From Microbacterium oxydans (lineage in GTDB: Bacteria > Actinomycetota > Actinomycetes > Actinomycetales > Microbacteriaceae), in assembly GCF_000956525.1 (NCBI RefSeq), contig NZ_JYIW01000026.1:310001-374000 (forward strand): 64,000 nt of DNA, read 5' to 3'. Positions 43,686 through 54,942 of the stretch are shown one piece after another; position 1 is the first letter of the stretch, and the number at the start of each line of letters is the position of its first letter. The notes beneath the pieces were generated by a model. That model did no database searches. It worked only from the letters and a program-made list of their open reading frames with translations, and was not told the origin of the DNA. Made by a program: the position numbers and the translations under genes.

Positions 43686-43725
43686 CGAACCGGCCCCTTG
43701 CGTCTGGACGCAAGGGGCCGGTTCG
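43686..43725. terminator. Bidirectional terminator between the CofE-like and ATP-grasp genes
   Basis: A perfect 18-bp stem, CGAACCGGCCCCTTGCGT (43686-43703), loop CTGG, ACGCAAGGGGCCGGTTCG (43708-43725), between two convergent genes. Confidence 0.92.
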
Positions 43726-43762
43726 TCTGTAAGGGGCCGGGTCGGCGGCTGTCGGCTCGGGA

Positions 43763-44779
43763 TCAGAAGCCGATGACCTCGCGGTAGCGCGGCTTGTGAC
43801 CGGTACGGATGCCGGTCACGCTCGGCTTGTTCTCGTACACACCGGCGCCCCAGTTGCCTTCCACGAGCACGGGGCCGTCGGGGGACACCACGATGTCCCA
43901 ACCCACGTACTGCACCTGCGGGACGACGCGGGCGACCTGGTCGATGAACGCGCGAACCTCTTCCATATAGGGGAGCTGGAAGTCCGCGATGCGGAAGCCG
44001 GAGTCGGGGTGCGTCTCGTGGACGTGACCGTGCGAGTCGTACCCGGCGCCGACCGCGTGCCCATTCTCGTCGAGCATCGTGTAGAAGCCGCCGAAGGTCA
44101 TCTGGTCGCTGACCGCGCCGCGGCCGAACTTCTGCGCCATCGCGAGGATGTGCGCCTTCTCACCGTCGAAGAACGCGGTGATGCGCGTGGTGTTGACCGT
44201 GCCTGGGCACACCGCCGCGAGGGCATCGTGCTGACGGATGACCTCTTCGATCAGCAGTTCGCCGCGGTCGAGGAGGCCCCGGTGGAACTCGGTCCAGTCC
44301 TCGACGTCTGCGGCGTGGTAGCGATGCACGCCCGTGCCGGCCTGGCCCACCGGCTCCTTCGTGACGATCGTGCCGAGGCGCTCGGTGAGCTCGCGCACGG
44401 CATCCGCGTTGCCCTCCTCGACGACGAGCCACTCACGGTGCAGGTGCTCGGAGAAGAGCTTGTCGAACTCGACCTTGTCCTGGAAGATCCAGCGGAAGTC
44501 CGGATGGTCGTACCGCTGAGACAGCTGATTCGAGACCGGGTGCGTCATGTACGTCTCACGCTCGGCACGGGTGAGCATCGCGAAGTCGTAGTCGATGTAG
44601 TCCTGGAACCCGACGTTGTGCCGTGCGGCCGACCAGAGCATGTCGACGACGATGCCCGGCACCGCCTTGTGGTGCTGAGCCGATGCCTCCTTCGCACGCT
44701 CGACGACCGATCCGACGTCGATGCGGCGGGCGCGGCCGAGCAGATAACGGATGCGGGGCGCGAGGGAAAGACGTGACAT
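43763..44779 (-). CDS. Sugar-transfer-associated-type ATP-grasp protein (PF14397-like)
   Basis: The 338-residue protein resembles the PF14397 ATP-grasp group, named for its neighbourhood with sugar transferases. Its ATP-grasp features are IVTKEPVGQAGTGVHRY, LLIEEVIRQHDALAAVCPGT and the metal-binding VQYVGWDIVVSPDGPVLVEG with the following N. ATP-grasp enzymes join a carboxylate to an amine or thiol; the substrate here is unknown. A TAGACT -10 (44812-44807) and GGAG precede its ATG. It is divergent, 72 bases away, from the racemase pair, which suggests a functional link. Confidence 0.75.
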   Translation of the reverse strand: MSRLSLAPRIRYLLGRARRIDVGSVVERAKEASAQHHKAVPGIVVDMLWSAARHNVGFQDYIDYDFAMLTRAERETYMTHPVSNQLSQRYDHPDFRWIFQDKVEFDKLFSEHLHREWLVVEEGNADAVRELTERLGTIVTKEPVGQAGTGVHRYHAADVEDWTEFHRGLLDRGELLIEEVIRQHDALAAVCPGTVNTTRITAFFDGEKAHILAMAQKFGRGAVSDQMTFGGFYTMLDENGHAVGAGYDSHGHVHETHPDSGFRIADFQLPYMEEVRAFIDQVARVVPQVQYVGWDIVVSPDGPVLVEGNWGAGVYENKPSVTGIRTGHKPRYREVIGF

Positions 44780-44806
44780 GGAGCTCCGAAGGGTTGGGGT
44801 TCCACC

Positions 44807-44812
44807 AGTCTA
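44807..44812 (-). promoter_or_regulatory. -10 element of the ATP-grasp gene
   Basis: Read on the minus strand as TAGACT, about 27 bases before the ATG, leaving room for the GGAG ribosome binding site. The opposing racemase promoter lies within 50 bases, so both may be co-regulated. Confidence 0.5.
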
Positions 44813-44851
44813 CGGGGGCTCCACAGAGAAGCTGAGAGGACGGAAGCTAGG

Positions 44852-45565
44852 GTGGAACACGTGTGTGAGACGACTTCGAGCGCCCGGCCGCGCGCGGTGA
44901 TCTCCCGTTCGGCCCTGGCGACAGCGGCGAGGCTCGCGGTCGACAGCGGCGGCGGACTCGCCGACCTGCGTCGCGACGCCTGGGGCCACGGGGTGCTCGC
45001 CGTCGCGCATGCCGTCACGGCTGCCGGCGCGGTGCAGGTGCTGGTCGACTCGACCGGCGAGGCCGAGGCGCTGGCGCTGGAGGGCATCGATGCGGTCGTC
45101 TCCGGGGAGCCCGATATCGAACCGGCTCGGCTCTACGGCCTGCCGGAATCCGATGGCACCCTGGTGACGCGCCCCGTGCTGCGTCTGGTCGGACACGTCC
45201 TTTCCACGAAGCGGCTGCGTGCCGGCGATGCCGTGTCGTACGGCTACACGCATCGTGCTGTCGTCGATACGAAGGTGGCGCTGGTCACCGGCGGGTACGC
45301 GCAGGGGATCGTGCGTGCGCTGGGGAATCAGGCGCACGTCGAGATCGAGGGGACGCAGCGACCGATCATCGGGCGGGTCGCCATGGACGTCTGTGTCGTC
45401 GATCTGGAAGGCGCCGACGTCGCAGTCGGCACCGAGGCGACGTATTTCGGCGGGACGGGTGCTGCGGCTCCCGCGCTCGCGCGCTGGGCGCAGGTCACCG
45501 GCCTCTCGATCGGCGAGCTCGTGACGGTCGCAGGCGCCCACGCCGAGAGAGGCTGGGAAGCATGA
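44852..45565 (+). CDS. Alanine racemase-like subunit with C-terminal domain only (catalytic lysine absent)
   Basis: The 237-residue product keeps only about 70 residues of the alanine racemase barrel. At the PLP-lysine motif (VVKxxAYGHG in the family) it reads LADLRRDAWGHG, with Arg40 in place of Lys. Its C-terminal beta domain is well preserved: VLRLVGHVLSTKRLRAGDAV, the catalytic tyrosine in SYGYTHRA (Tyr130) and GRVAMDVCVVDL. A TAGGGT hexamer (44848-44853) overlaps the GTG and would favour a leaderless start at GTG 44861. It overlaps the next gene (ATGA). It cannot bind PLP covalently itself. Confidence 0.8.
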   Translation: MEHVCETTSSARPRAVISRSALATAARLAVDSGGGLADLRRDAWGHGVLAVAHAVTAAGAVQVLVDSTGEAEALALEGIDAVVSGEPDIEPARLYGLPESDGTLVTRPVLRLVGHVLSTKRLRAGDAVSYGYTHRAVVDTKVALVTGGYAQGIVRALGNQAHVEIEGTQRPIIGRVAMDVCVVDLEGADVAVGTEATYFGGTGAAAPALARWAQVTGLSIGELVTVAGAHAERGWEA

Positions 45566-46602
45566 TCCGCCCTGAGCTGCGTCTGAGTGCCAGCACGTTC
45601 CGCGACAACATCGATGCCGTCCGCGACCGCATCGCCCCGTCGATGCTGCTGCTCGTCGTGAAGGACGACGCGTACGGCCACGGGCTCGCGTGGGCCGTGG
45701 CCGAAGCCACCGCGGCAGGTGTGGAGTGGTTCGGGAGCTACGACATCCCGACAGCGCTCCGTGTTCGACGTGCGGCTGCGTCCGGCGCGCGGATCTTCGC
45801 CTGGGCGACCTCGACGGATACCGAGATCGACGATGCGCTCCTGAGCGACATCGACCTCGGCGTCGGAAGCGCGGAGTATCTCGAGCGGGTGATCGCTCGT
45901 GCGTTCGAGCTGGGGCGCCGCGCACGCGTGCACCTCAAGATCGACACCGGCCTGCACCGGAACGGTCTGCTGCCGGAGCAGTGGGATGCCGCGGTCGCGG
46001 TCGCTCGTGCGGCAGAGGCATCGGGTGCCCTGGAGCTGGTGGGGATCTGGAGCCATATCGCCGAAGCGAGTGATGCGGAGGACGACGACGCCCAGCTCGT
46101 GTTCCTCGACGCGATCCGTGTTGCGTCCGAGTCGGGTGCCACGCCGTCGCTGCAGCACCTCACCGCATCTGCGGCTTCGTGGTGGCGCCCGGAGCTGCGC
46201 GGCTCGCTCTCGCGCATCGGCGCGTTCTGCTACGGCGTGCGATCCGCAGACGGCCCCGAACTCGACGGTATCCGTCCCATCGCGTCGCTCGTCGCGAGCG
46301 TGGTCGAACTCGACGGCTCGGATGCGGTGATCAGCATCGGAAGCTTCGACGGGCTCCCCTCGACGCTCAGCGGGTCATCGGTGGGCACGCCGGCCGGCGC
46401 ACGCGAGCTCCGCCGGATCGATCCCACCTCGAGCATCGTCGAGGGCTGGCCGCACATGGCCGTCGGCGACGAGGTGCGGATCTTCGGCGCGGGTGATCTC
46501 GGAGAGGTCAGCGCGACGACGCTCGCCGAGCGCATCGGGACGGTGGGCGAGGAGATCCTCACCCGCCTGAGCACAAGAGTGCGCCGGACCGTCAGCGACT
46601 GA
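45562..46602 (+). CDS. Alanine racemase-like subunit with complete PLP barrel (catalytic tyrosine region absent)
   Basis: The 346-residue product has the fold type III barrel of alanine racemase: PLP lysine Lys34 in LLVVKDDAYGHG, Lys126 and Arg133 in HLKIDTGLHRNGL, His in GIWSHIAEASDA, TASAAS and the phosphate-site RIGAFCYGV. In the C-terminal domain, GIRPIASLVASVVELDGSDA runs straight into VISIGSFDGLP; the segment that carries the second catalytic base (GYG-type tyrosine) is missing. The previous gene supplies exactly that segment. In alanine racemase the lysine and tyrosine come from different subunits, so a heterodimer could rebuild the site. Confidence 0.85.
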   Translation: MIRPELRLSASTFRDNIDAVRDRIAPSMLLLVVKDDAYGHGLAWAVAEATAAGVEWFGSYDIPTALRVRRAAASGARIFAWATSTDTEIDDALLSDIDLGVGSAEYLERVIARAFELGRRARVHLKIDTGLHRNGLLPEQWDAAVAVARAAEASGALELVGIWSHIAEASDAEDDDAQLVFLDAIRVASESGATPSLQHLTASAASWWRPELRGSLSRIGAFCYGVRSADGPELDGIRPIASLVASVVELDGSDAVISIGSFDGLPSTLSGSSVGTPAGARELRRIDPTSSIVEGWPHMAVGDEVRIFGAGDLGEVSATTLAERIGTVGEEILTRLSTRVRRTVSD

Positions 46603-46625
46603 CGTTCCGGCGCAGGTGACGTGCG

Positions 46626-46644
46626 GCGCCCCTGCTCGGGGCGC
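46626..46644. terminator. Short bidirectional hairpin after the racemase pair
   Basis: GCGCCCC (46626-46632), loop TGCTC, GGGGCGC (46638-46644), between the racemase genes and the convergent small gene. Confidence 0.6.
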
Positions 46645-46650
46645 TCTGCG

Positions 46651-46869
46651 TCAGACGGCTTCGATGAGACGCGAGGTCTCGTCGTGCCAGCTCGTTGCGA
46701 CGCTGCGAAGCTTCTCTTCGTACTTGCGACCGTGGTGTGCGCAGAAGAGGAGTTCGGAGCCGTTGACTTCGGCGGCGATGTACGCCTGCGCGCCGCAGGA
46801 ATCGCAGCGGTCCAAAGCCGTCAGTCGGAACTCGACGGTAGAGGTCTCACGTTCGGTTGTAGCGTTCAT
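46651..46869 (-). CDS. Small conserved protein with zinc-ribbon-like CxxC (DUF7455 type)
   Basis: The 72-residue protein has FRLTALDRCDSCGAQAYIAA and LLFCAHHGRKYEEKLRSVAT, giving one CxxC and a C-x2-H-like second half of a probable zinc site. Such proteins are widespread in actinobacteria and often occur beside gyrase or topoisomerase genes; function is unknown. ATG 46869 follows a strong GAGGAGG; the upstream open frame is the leader. Confidence 0.78.
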   Translation of the reverse strand: MNATTERETSTVEFRLTALDRCDSCGAQAYIAAEVNGSELLFCAHHGRKYEEKLRSVATSWHDETSRLIEAV

Positions 46870-47052
46870 CTCGGTGCCTCCTCGAGGTGTCGGGTTCGCT
46901 GTTGGAGCGTGCTCAATACAACCACGCACAAGCTGCATGCATGCCCGGATCACGGCGTGTTTCGCTCAGCGCGTACGCGGAGCACCCCAGGTCGACCGTG
47001 CTGAGGAGTGTCTGCAGGCCGGAAGGCCCGGTCGAGAATAGACTCGGAGATT

Positions 47053-49131
<2,079 letters not shown>

Positions 49132-49154
49132 TCCGCGTCGGAGGCTCAGCGTCG

Positions 49155-49178
49155 GCTGATCCGCGCGGCGGGATCAGC
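49155..49178. terminator. Hairpin between the two topoisomerase genes
   Basis: GCTGATCC (49155-49162) and GGATCAGC (49171-49178) with an 8-base loop, between convergent parE and parC. Confidence 0.5.
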
Positions 49179-49213
49179 GCTCGCGGTTCAGCGCGTCGCT
49201 GTCGGCTGTGCGA

Positions 49214-51655
49214 TCAGGCGATCGTGCGGCCGATGCTGCCGATCACGCCCTCGATGGGCTGACCGGAGGCGTCGCGGCGTGCCCCTGCGTCGGGGAGTCG
49301 GCGGACGGCGCCGGTGGGGTCGACCGCCTGCGCCGGAGCGGGGCCCGCCCAGGCCACGGTGAGTCGATCCTCGCCCTTCAGGAACGAGTGCGCTCGCACG
49401 CCGCCGGTCGCACGGCCCTTGGCCGGGTACTCGGTGAACGCGGTGACCTTCGCCCTGCCGGCATCCGTGCCCGGCAGAATGCCCTCGGCGCCCGAGACCG
49501 TGGCGACCACTGCGGTGTCGGGGGCGTCCACGACGCCGAAGAACAACACAGACGATCCCGAACCGAGCTTGATGCCGGCCATGCCGCCCGCGGGGGCACC
49601 CTGAGGGCGAACGGTCGAGGCGGCGAAGTGCAACAGCTGCGCATCCGTCGTGATGAAGACGAGCTCAGCGTCGTCCGGCGCCTGCGCGGCACCGACCACG
49701 ACGTCGCCGGCCTTCAGCCCGATGACCTCGATCTCGGGACGCACGGGCAGCGTGTTCGGCACGATGCGCTTGACGGTGCCCTGGAGCGTGCCGAGCGCGA
49801 TCGGCGTCTCGCTGTCGAAGCGCAGGAAGCCGATGATCCGTTCGCCGCGCGTGGTGATGTTGAGGTAGTCGCGCAGCGGAGTACCGGCGGCCAACTGGAC
49901 GGACGACGAGGGGACGGACGGGAGATCGACGGGGGAGAAGCGCACCACTCGCCCCGCGCTCGTGAGCGCGCCCACCTCGGAGCGCACTGTGGTCTCGAAC
50001 GTCGTCAGGATCGCGTCGTGCTTGCTGCGTCGCGCGGGGACCGTGAGCTCCTGGCCCTCGCCGAGATCGATGCGCACGGCGCGCCCGGTCGTAGAGAGCA
50101 CCAGGACGGTCGGCGCATCCGCGATCTGCAGGTCGACGGCGCCCTTGGAAGCGCGGGGCTTGGGCGGGGCGGCGTTCATGAGCAGCGTGCGACGCGGAGT
50201 GCCATAGGCCTCGGCCGCGGCGTCGAGCTCGGTGGCGACGGCGTTGCGCAGCAGAGCCGGGCTGCCGAGGAGCTCCTGGAGCTTCGCGATCTCGGCCTTG
50301 AGCGCATCGCGCTCGGCCTCGAGCTCGATACGCGAGAACTTCGTCAGGCGGCGAAGGCGCAGCTCGAGGATGTACTCGGCCTGGAGCTCGCTGAGATCGA
50401 ACACCGAACGCAGTCGGCTGCGCGCCTGCTCCGAGTCGTCGGAGGAGCGGATGACCTGGATGACCTCGTCGATGTCGAGGATCGCGATCAGGAGGCCCTC
50501 GACGAGGTGCAGGCGCTCCTCGCGGCGAGCCAGGCGGTATCGGCTGCGTCGGGTGATCACCTCGAGCCTGTGGCCCACGTAGACGCTCAGCATCTCCTTG
50601 AGGCCGAGCGTGCGCGGCTGACCGTCGACCAGGGCGACGTTGTTGATGCTGAAGGAGTCCTCCAGCGGCGTCAGCCGGTAGAGCTGCTCGAGCACCGCGT
50701 TGGGGTCGAACCCGGTCTTGATGCCGATCGCGACACGAAGGCCGTGGTTGCGGTCGGTGAGGTCGGTGACATCGCTGATGCCCTGCAGCTTCTTGGACTG
50801 CACGGCGTCGCGGATCTTCTCGATCAGGCGCTCTGGACCGACCATGTACGGCAGCTCAGACACGATGATGCCGGTGCGCCGTGGACCGAGCGGTTCGACC
50901 GAGACCTTGCCGCGGACCTTCAGAGCGCCGCGTCCTGTCGCATAGGCATCCTTGACGCCGTCGAGGCCCATGAGCACGCCGCCGGCCGGGAAGTCCGGGC
51001 CGGGGACGAACTCCATCAGGTCTTCGGTCGTGGCGTCGGGGTGCTCGAGCAGATGCGTGGCGGCCGCGACGACCTCGATGAGGTTGTGCGGTGCCATGTT
51101 GGTCGCCATGCCGACCGCGATCCCGCTCGCGCCGTTGACGAGCAGGTTCGGGAACGCCGCAGGCAGCACGGACGGCTGCTGGAACTGGCCGTCGTAGTTC
51201 GGGATGAAGTCGACGACGTCCTCGTCGAGGTTCTCGGTGAGCGCGAGCGCAGCGGCTGCGAGGCGTGCCTCGGTGTACCGAGCGGCTGCCGGACCGTCGT
51301 CGAGCGAGCCGAAGTTGCCGTGTCCGTCCACGAGAGGCACGCGGAGCGCCCACTCCTGCGCCAGTCGCACGAGCGCGTCGTAGATCGCCGTGTCACCGTG
51401 GGGGTGGAGCTTTCCCATGACCTCGCCGACGACGCGGGCGCTCTTGACGTGACCGCGGTCCGGCCGAAGGCCCATCTCGGCCATCTGGTACAGGATGCGT
51501 CGCTGCACCGGCTTCAGGCCGTCGCGGGCATCCGGAAGTGCGCGCGAGTAGATGACCGAGTACGCGTATTCGAGGAACGAGCCCTGCATCTCGCTGGACA
51601 GGTCGATGTCCTGGATGCGTTCCTCGACGGGCTCGGGCGGCGGAGTTTTCGGCAT
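49214..51655 (-). CDS. parC: Type IIA DNA topoisomerase subunit A (ParC/GyrA-like)
   Basis: The 813-residue protein cleaves and rejoins DNA. The start region reads [20 protein letters not shown], followed by [19 protein letters not shown]; the catalytic tyrosine is in [10 protein letters not shown]. The C-terminal beta-pinwheel has six blade-like repeats without a clear GyrA box (QRRGG-type motif), which favours ParC over GyrA. ATG 51655 is selected for AGGA just upstream; longer starts (51712, 51793) would collide with the divergent gene. It is convergent with parE. Confidence 0.9.
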   Translation of the reverse strand: MPKTPPPEPVEERIQDIDLSSEMQGSFLEYAYSVIYSRALPDARDGLKPVQRRILYQMAEMGLRPDRGHVKSARVVGEVMGKLHPHGDTAIYDALVRLAQEWALRVPLVDGHGNFGSLDDGPAAARYTEARLAAAALALTENLDEDVVDFIPNYDGQFQQPSVLPAAFPNLLVNGASGIAVGMATNMAPHNLIEVVAAATHLLEHPDATTEDLMEFVPGPDFPAGGVLMGLDGVKDAYATGRGALKVRGKVSVEPLGPRRTGIIVSELPYMVGPERLIEKIRDAVQSKKLQGISDVTDLTDRNHGLRVAIGIKTGFDPNAVLEQLYRLTPLEDSFSINNVALVDGQPRTLGLKEMLSVYVGHRLEVITRRSRYRLARREERLHLVEGLLIAILDIDEVIQVIRSSDDSEQARSRLRSVFDLSELQAEYILELRLRRLTKFSRIELEAERDALKAEIAKLQELLGSPALLRNAVATELDAAAEAYGTPRRTLLMNAAPPKPRASKGAVDLQIADAPTVLVLSTTGRAVRIDLGEGQELTVPARRSKHDAILTTFETTVRSEVGALTSAGRVVRFSPVDLPSVPSSSVQLAAGTPLRDYLNITTRGERIIGFLRFDSETPIALGTLQGTVKRIVPNTLPVRPEIEVIGLKAGDVVVGAAQAPDDAELVFITTDAQLLHFAASTVRPQGAPAGGMAGIKLGSGSSVLFFGVVDAPDTAVVATVSGAEGILPGTDAGRAKVTAFTEYPAKGRATGGVRAHSFLKGEDRLTVAWAGPAPAQAVDPTGAVRRLPDAGARRDASGQPIEGVIGSIGRTIA

Positions 51656-51701
51656 GGACTTCCTGAGGGCGTGACTGGTGGCCTGTGTCAGACTGGCACG
51701 G

Positions 51702-52823
51702 ATGTCACTCATGCTACCGTCCGAGTCGCCGTCGACCCGGAGCGTGGTCGGGGTGGCGGACGACCTCTTCTCGTCTCTGCGCGGCGAGTCCACCGAGCTG
51801 CCGGCGGCTCGTTCGGTCGTGCTCGTCGTGGTCGACGGCCTCGGCGCGATCAGCCTCCGTGCGCACGCGGGTCACGCCAGGGCGCTGACCTCCGGGATGG
51901 CGAAGAAGGATGTCGCACGCAGCGTGTTCCCGTCGACGACGGCTGCCGCGCTCACGAGCATTCTCACCCGCGAGCACCCGGGAGTTCATGGCCTCGTCGG
52001 GTACCGCGTGCTCGACCGCGGCCGGGACAGGCTGGTGAACCAGCTGACCGGATGGGAGACGGACGGGCTGGACCCGATGACGTGGCAACCCGTGCCGACG
52101 ATCTTCGAGCAGGCCGCTGCAGCGGGGCATCCGTCCTTCGCCATCGGGGTCGCCGCCTACGCCAAGAGCGGCTTCACGAGGGCGACGCTCCGCGGTGCCG
52201 AGTTCGTCGCCGCCGAGACTCCTGCGGAGCGCGTGCAGGTCGCGTACGAGCTGGCTGAACGGCATCCCGGCGCACTCGTGTACTGCTATCTGCCCGAGGT
52301 CGACAAGGCGGGGCACAAGCATGGGATCGCCTCGGCGGAGTGGGTCGCCGCGCTCGAGGACATCGATGCGGCGCTCGCGCTCCGTGCTCCCGCTGGCGTC
52401 GGCGTGCTCGTGACCTCAGACCATGGCATGGTCGATGTGCCCTCACGGCGCCAGATGATCCTCGACGAGGGGCACCTCGCAGGGATCCGGCATGTCGGAG
52501 GGGAACCGCGGATGCTGCACGCCTACCTCGAGCCGGATGCCGACCACGAGGCGGTGCTCGCGCGCTGGCGCGCAGACCTCGACGGCGTCGCCGACGTCAT
52601 CACGCGCGACGAGGCGGTCGCCGCAGGACTGTTCGGCTCGCGGGTCACCGACGCAGCAGCCTCGCGTATCGGCGACGTGCTCGCGATCGCTCGTGGCGTC
52701 TGGGCGATCTATGACGGGACCGCCGCCGACCAGCGCGGGCGGGGCATGGTCGGACAGCACGGCGCGCTCACGCCGGAGGAACGCACCGTCCCGCTGCTGC
52801 GACTCGGCGCTTTCGCGCGCTGA
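51702..52823 (+). CDS. Alkaline phosphatase/nucleotide pyrophosphatase superfamily protein
   Basis: A 373-residue soluble enzyme-like protein: [15 protein letters not shown] (first metal Asp), [20 protein letters not shown] with the nucleophile-region Thr/Ser, [20 protein letters not shown], and [15 protein letters not shown] with metal ligands Asp-His. This is the phosphodiesterase/phosphatase pattern of the type I phosphodiesterase/nucleotide pyrophosphatase family. Substrate is unknown. ATG 51702 is tentative; ATG 51711 is as good. It starts 46 bases from the divergent parC. Confidence 0.85.
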   Translation: MSLMLPSESPSTRSVVGVADDLFSSLRGESTELPAARSVVLVVVDGLGAISLRAHAGHARALTSGMAKKDVARSVFPSTTAAALTSILTREHPGVHGLVGYRVLDRGRDRLVNQLTGWETDGLDPMTWQPVPTIFEQAAAAGHPSFAIGVAAYAKSGFTRATLRGAEFVAAETPAERVQVAYELAERHPGALVYCYLPEVDKAGHKHGIASAEWVAALEDIDAALALRAPAGVGVLVTSDHGMVDVPSRRQMILDEGHLAGIRHVGGEPRMLHAYLEPDADHEAVLARWRADLDGVADVITRDEAVAAGLFGSRVTDAAASRIGDVLAIARGVWAIYDGTAADQRGRGMVGQHGALTPEERTVPLLRLGAFAR

Positions 52824-52837
52824 GCTCGCTGCGGCGA

Positions 52838-53884
52838 CTACTCGTCGGTCTTCGCGCCGAAGACGATCTCATCCCACGACGGCATCGCATTGCGACGACG
52901 ACGGCGTGCTCCGGAGTCTGACGGCGACTCCTGAGTCTCCGTCCGCTGCGTTTCCTCGACCGGCTCGACCGGTGCCGTCTCGAAGGCGTCGAAGAGCGCG
53001 ATCGGCGCAGCCTCGGGAGCATCATGGGTGTCCGAGGCGTCGATCAGTGGAGCATTCTCGCGCTGTCCGCGGCGCCGCCGCAGTGCCTCGAGGAGGTCGG
53101 CCGTCTCAGGGTTCGTGGATGCCGATTCGGGCGCGCGCTTGATCGCGGCGTGCTGTGCTGCGGCGTTGGAGCGTTCAGGCAGCGACGGGTCCTCGACGTC
53201 AGCCTCGGGCGAGGGCACCAGGCGAGGACCGAAAGCGCCGGAGTCGAATCGGCTCTCGTCCTTGTACGGCGACGTGGTGCGTTCTGCATCGACGGCGCGC
53301 AGACGGGGGATCAGCCCCTCGGGGAGAGCTCCCTGACGGGACAGCTGCGTGGCATCGGCGTTCAGCGGCGACAGCGCGCTGCGGCGCGGGTCGAAGCTCC
53401 AGCGTGCGTCATGCTCGACCTCGCTCGCGGTGAATTCGAGCTTGACGATCCAGCCGGACTCGTCCTTCCAGCTCGCCCAGCGTTCGTCCGTGGCGACGAC
53501 ATCGGCCAGCTTCGCGCGCACTGCGGCGCCGAAGGTCGGCTGTGCGTCGGGTTCGACCTCGCTGCCGATCAGCACGGGGACGGCGAGTGCCTGCCCGATG
53601 ATGTGCTCGCGCTCGGCGAGGACCGGGCCTTCGAAGCGGATGACGTCCTCGACGGTGATCCCGAGCAGTTCGGACACCTCGGGAGCGGTGAGTCCGGCGC
53701 GGATCTGAGCCTGGATGTCGCGAGGACTCGCGGCGAGGCGCTGGACGCCAGGCTCGGCCTGACGAGTGGCTCGTCGGATCTCGCGCTGCAGGACATCGTC
53801 GATGGGCAGCGCGAAGCGCTCGCCCGACTCGGTGGCGAGTACGAGCAGTCCTGCCTCTGTGCCGACGATCGTGACGTTTTCCAT
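52838..53884 (-). CDS. sepH: Septation protein SepH
   Basis: SepH binds FtsZ and promotes its assembly in actinobacteria. The 348-residue protein has the conserved N-terminal domain (VTIVGTEAGLLVLATESGER, with a helix-turn-helix-like VSELLGITVEDVIRFEGPVL), a long disordered acidic middle and the C-terminal signature MPSWDEIVFGA. This was formerly DUF3071. The ATG has GAGGGG upstream. It is convergent with the phosphatase-like gene, with 14 bases between stops. Confidence 0.92.
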   Translation of the reverse strand: MENVTIVGTEAGLLVLATESGERFALPIDDVLQREIRRATRQAEPGVQRLAASPRDIQAQIRAGLTAPEVSELLGITVEDVIRFEGPVLAEREHIIGQALAVPVLIGSEVEPDAQPTFGAAVRAKLADVVATDERWASWKDESGWIVKLEFTASEVEHDARWSFDPRRSALSPLNADATQLSRQGALPEGLIPRLRAVDAERTTSPYKDESRFDSGAFGPRLVPSPEADVEDPSLPERSNAAAQHAAIKRAPESASTNPETADLLEALRRRRGQRENAPLIDASDTHDAPEAAPIALFDAFETAPVEPVEETQRTETQESPSDSGARRRRRNAMPSWDEIVFGAKTDE

Positions 53885-54082
53885 GCGAATGCCCCTCTGA
53901 TGGGTGTCCGTTCATGGTGTCACGCGAGAAGGGCTGAGGGCGGGAATAGTCTGGGCGTGCCGTGAGTTTGCTCTGTCGCACCCGTCAGCATTTGCGTATT
54001 CGCTTCGGGTCGTGCAAACTGTGGCCGCCGAATACCCGACGGCGCACCACCCACTCGCACCATGAAAGTGGAGATCTACCGC

Positions 54083-54376
54083 ATGGCAACCGACTACGAC
54101 GCTCCCCGAAAGAGTGAAGACGACTCAGAGTCGATCGAAGCCCTCAAGGAGCGTGTTCCGGACAAGTCCTCCGGATCCTCCGGGGACGAAGACTCCGACA
54201 ACCCTTCGAACTTCGACCTCCCTGGAGCCGACCTCTCCGACCTCGAACTGGATGTCGTCGTGCTGCCCGCGCAGCAGGACGAGTTCACCTGCATGAACTG
54301 CTTCCTCGTGAAGCACCGTTCGCAGCTCGACCACGAGGGTGCTTCCGGCCCCATCTGCAAGGAGTGTGCTGCCTGA
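54083..54376 (+). CDS. DUF4193 protein
   Basis: The 97-residue protein has an acidic, low-complexity middle (SGDEDSDNPSNFDLPGADLS) and a zinc-ribbon end: EFTCMNCFLVKHRSQL with PICKECAA. This CxxC/CxxC actinobacterial family has no assigned function. ATG 54083 is preferred because MATDYDAPRK is the family start and GGAG lies upstream. The 198-base gap before it holds a TAGTCT hexamer (53947-53952) but no clear promoter. Confidence 0.88.
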   Translation: MATDYDAPRKSEDDSESIEALKERVPDKSSGSSGDEDSDNPSNFDLPGADLSDLELDVVVLPAQQDEFTCMNCFLVKHRSQLDHEGASGPICKECAA

Positions 54377-54396
54377 GCACGCACACGTGAATCGCA

Positions 54397-54428
54397 ACGC
54401 GCCCCCGACCTTCCGGTCAGGGGCGCGT
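54397..54428. terminator. Terminator between the DUF4193 and DUF3093 genes
   Basis: ACGCGCCCCCGACC (54397-54410) pairs with GGTCAGGGGCGCGT (54415-54428) with one mismatch and a TTCC loop. Confidence 0.8.
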
Positions 54429-54465
54429 CGTCATTTCCGGCCGTGGCTGCCGACTGCGTCGTCGC

Positions 54466-54930
54466 TCAGGACTGCGATGCGCGGATGGCGGCGGCCAGGC
54501 GGTCAGGGGTGCGGGTCGAGATCGTCCACGATTTCGCCGGGTCGTCGGGGTCGATGTTCGGCACCACCACGATGCCGTCGATGCCGCCCCGGATGACGTG
54601 CCAGCCTCGTGCCGGGAGGCCGGGTCCGCGAGCCTGTCGTGCCTCTTCGCCGGTCAGCGCGACCGGTTCGCCGAGGAATCTGGTGTCGATGTGCGCGCGT
54701 CCTGCGCGCAGCTCTGCGCCGTCGACGGCGACCACTGGGGTCGCTGCGATGAACAGGATGACGAGCAGCGCCGAGACGGCGGCGCCGGCCACCAGAGCCA
54801 CGGTCGAGCCGACCGGGACGAAGATCAGCGAGACCATCGGACCGGCGAGTGCGACCGTCACCAGCAGCCTGAGGCTGGGGGAGAGCCGTTCGCGGTAGAG
54901 CGTCCGTGTACCTGTCGTGGGGTTCTGCAT
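54466..54930 (-). CDS. DUF3093 membrane protein
   Basis: The 154-residue protein begins MQNPTTGTRTLYRERLSPSL, has two close transmembrane helices (LLVTVALAGPMVSLIFVPVG and VAGAAVSALLVILFIAATPV), and a small soluble domain ending DRLAAAIRAS. It matches the actinobacterial DUF3093 family, which is typically encoded divergently from dut, as here. The start ATG 54930 leaves 12 bases to the dut start, so promoters overlap. Confidence 0.85.
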   Translation of the reverse strand: MQNPTTGTRTLYRERLSPSLRLLVTVALAGPMVSLIFVPVGSTVALVAGAAVSALLVILFIAATPVVAVDGAELRAGRAHIDTRFLGEPVALTGEEARQARGPGLPARGWHVIRGGIDGIVVVPNIDPDDPAKSWTISTRTPDRLAAAIRASQS

Positions 54931-54936
54931 TAGCCT
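54931..54936 (+). promoter_or_regulatory. -10 element of dut (leaderless)
   Basis: TAGCCT ends 6 bases before GTG 54943 and directly abuts the divergent DUF3093 start. Confidence 0.55.
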
Positions 54937-54942
54937 CATGGG

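Noticed and set aside
44852..46602. The racemase pair as one alanine racemase gene broken by a frameshift
   Set aside because: The two products are not sequential halves: each has its own N-terminal start of the barrel and its own C-terminal domain, and the retained parts are complementary. The overlap is a clean ATGA and both frames have good coding quality.
49208..52258. Plus-strand frame of 1016 codons
   Set aside because: Antisense to parC, whose catalytic motifs are intact; composition is that of a shadow frame.
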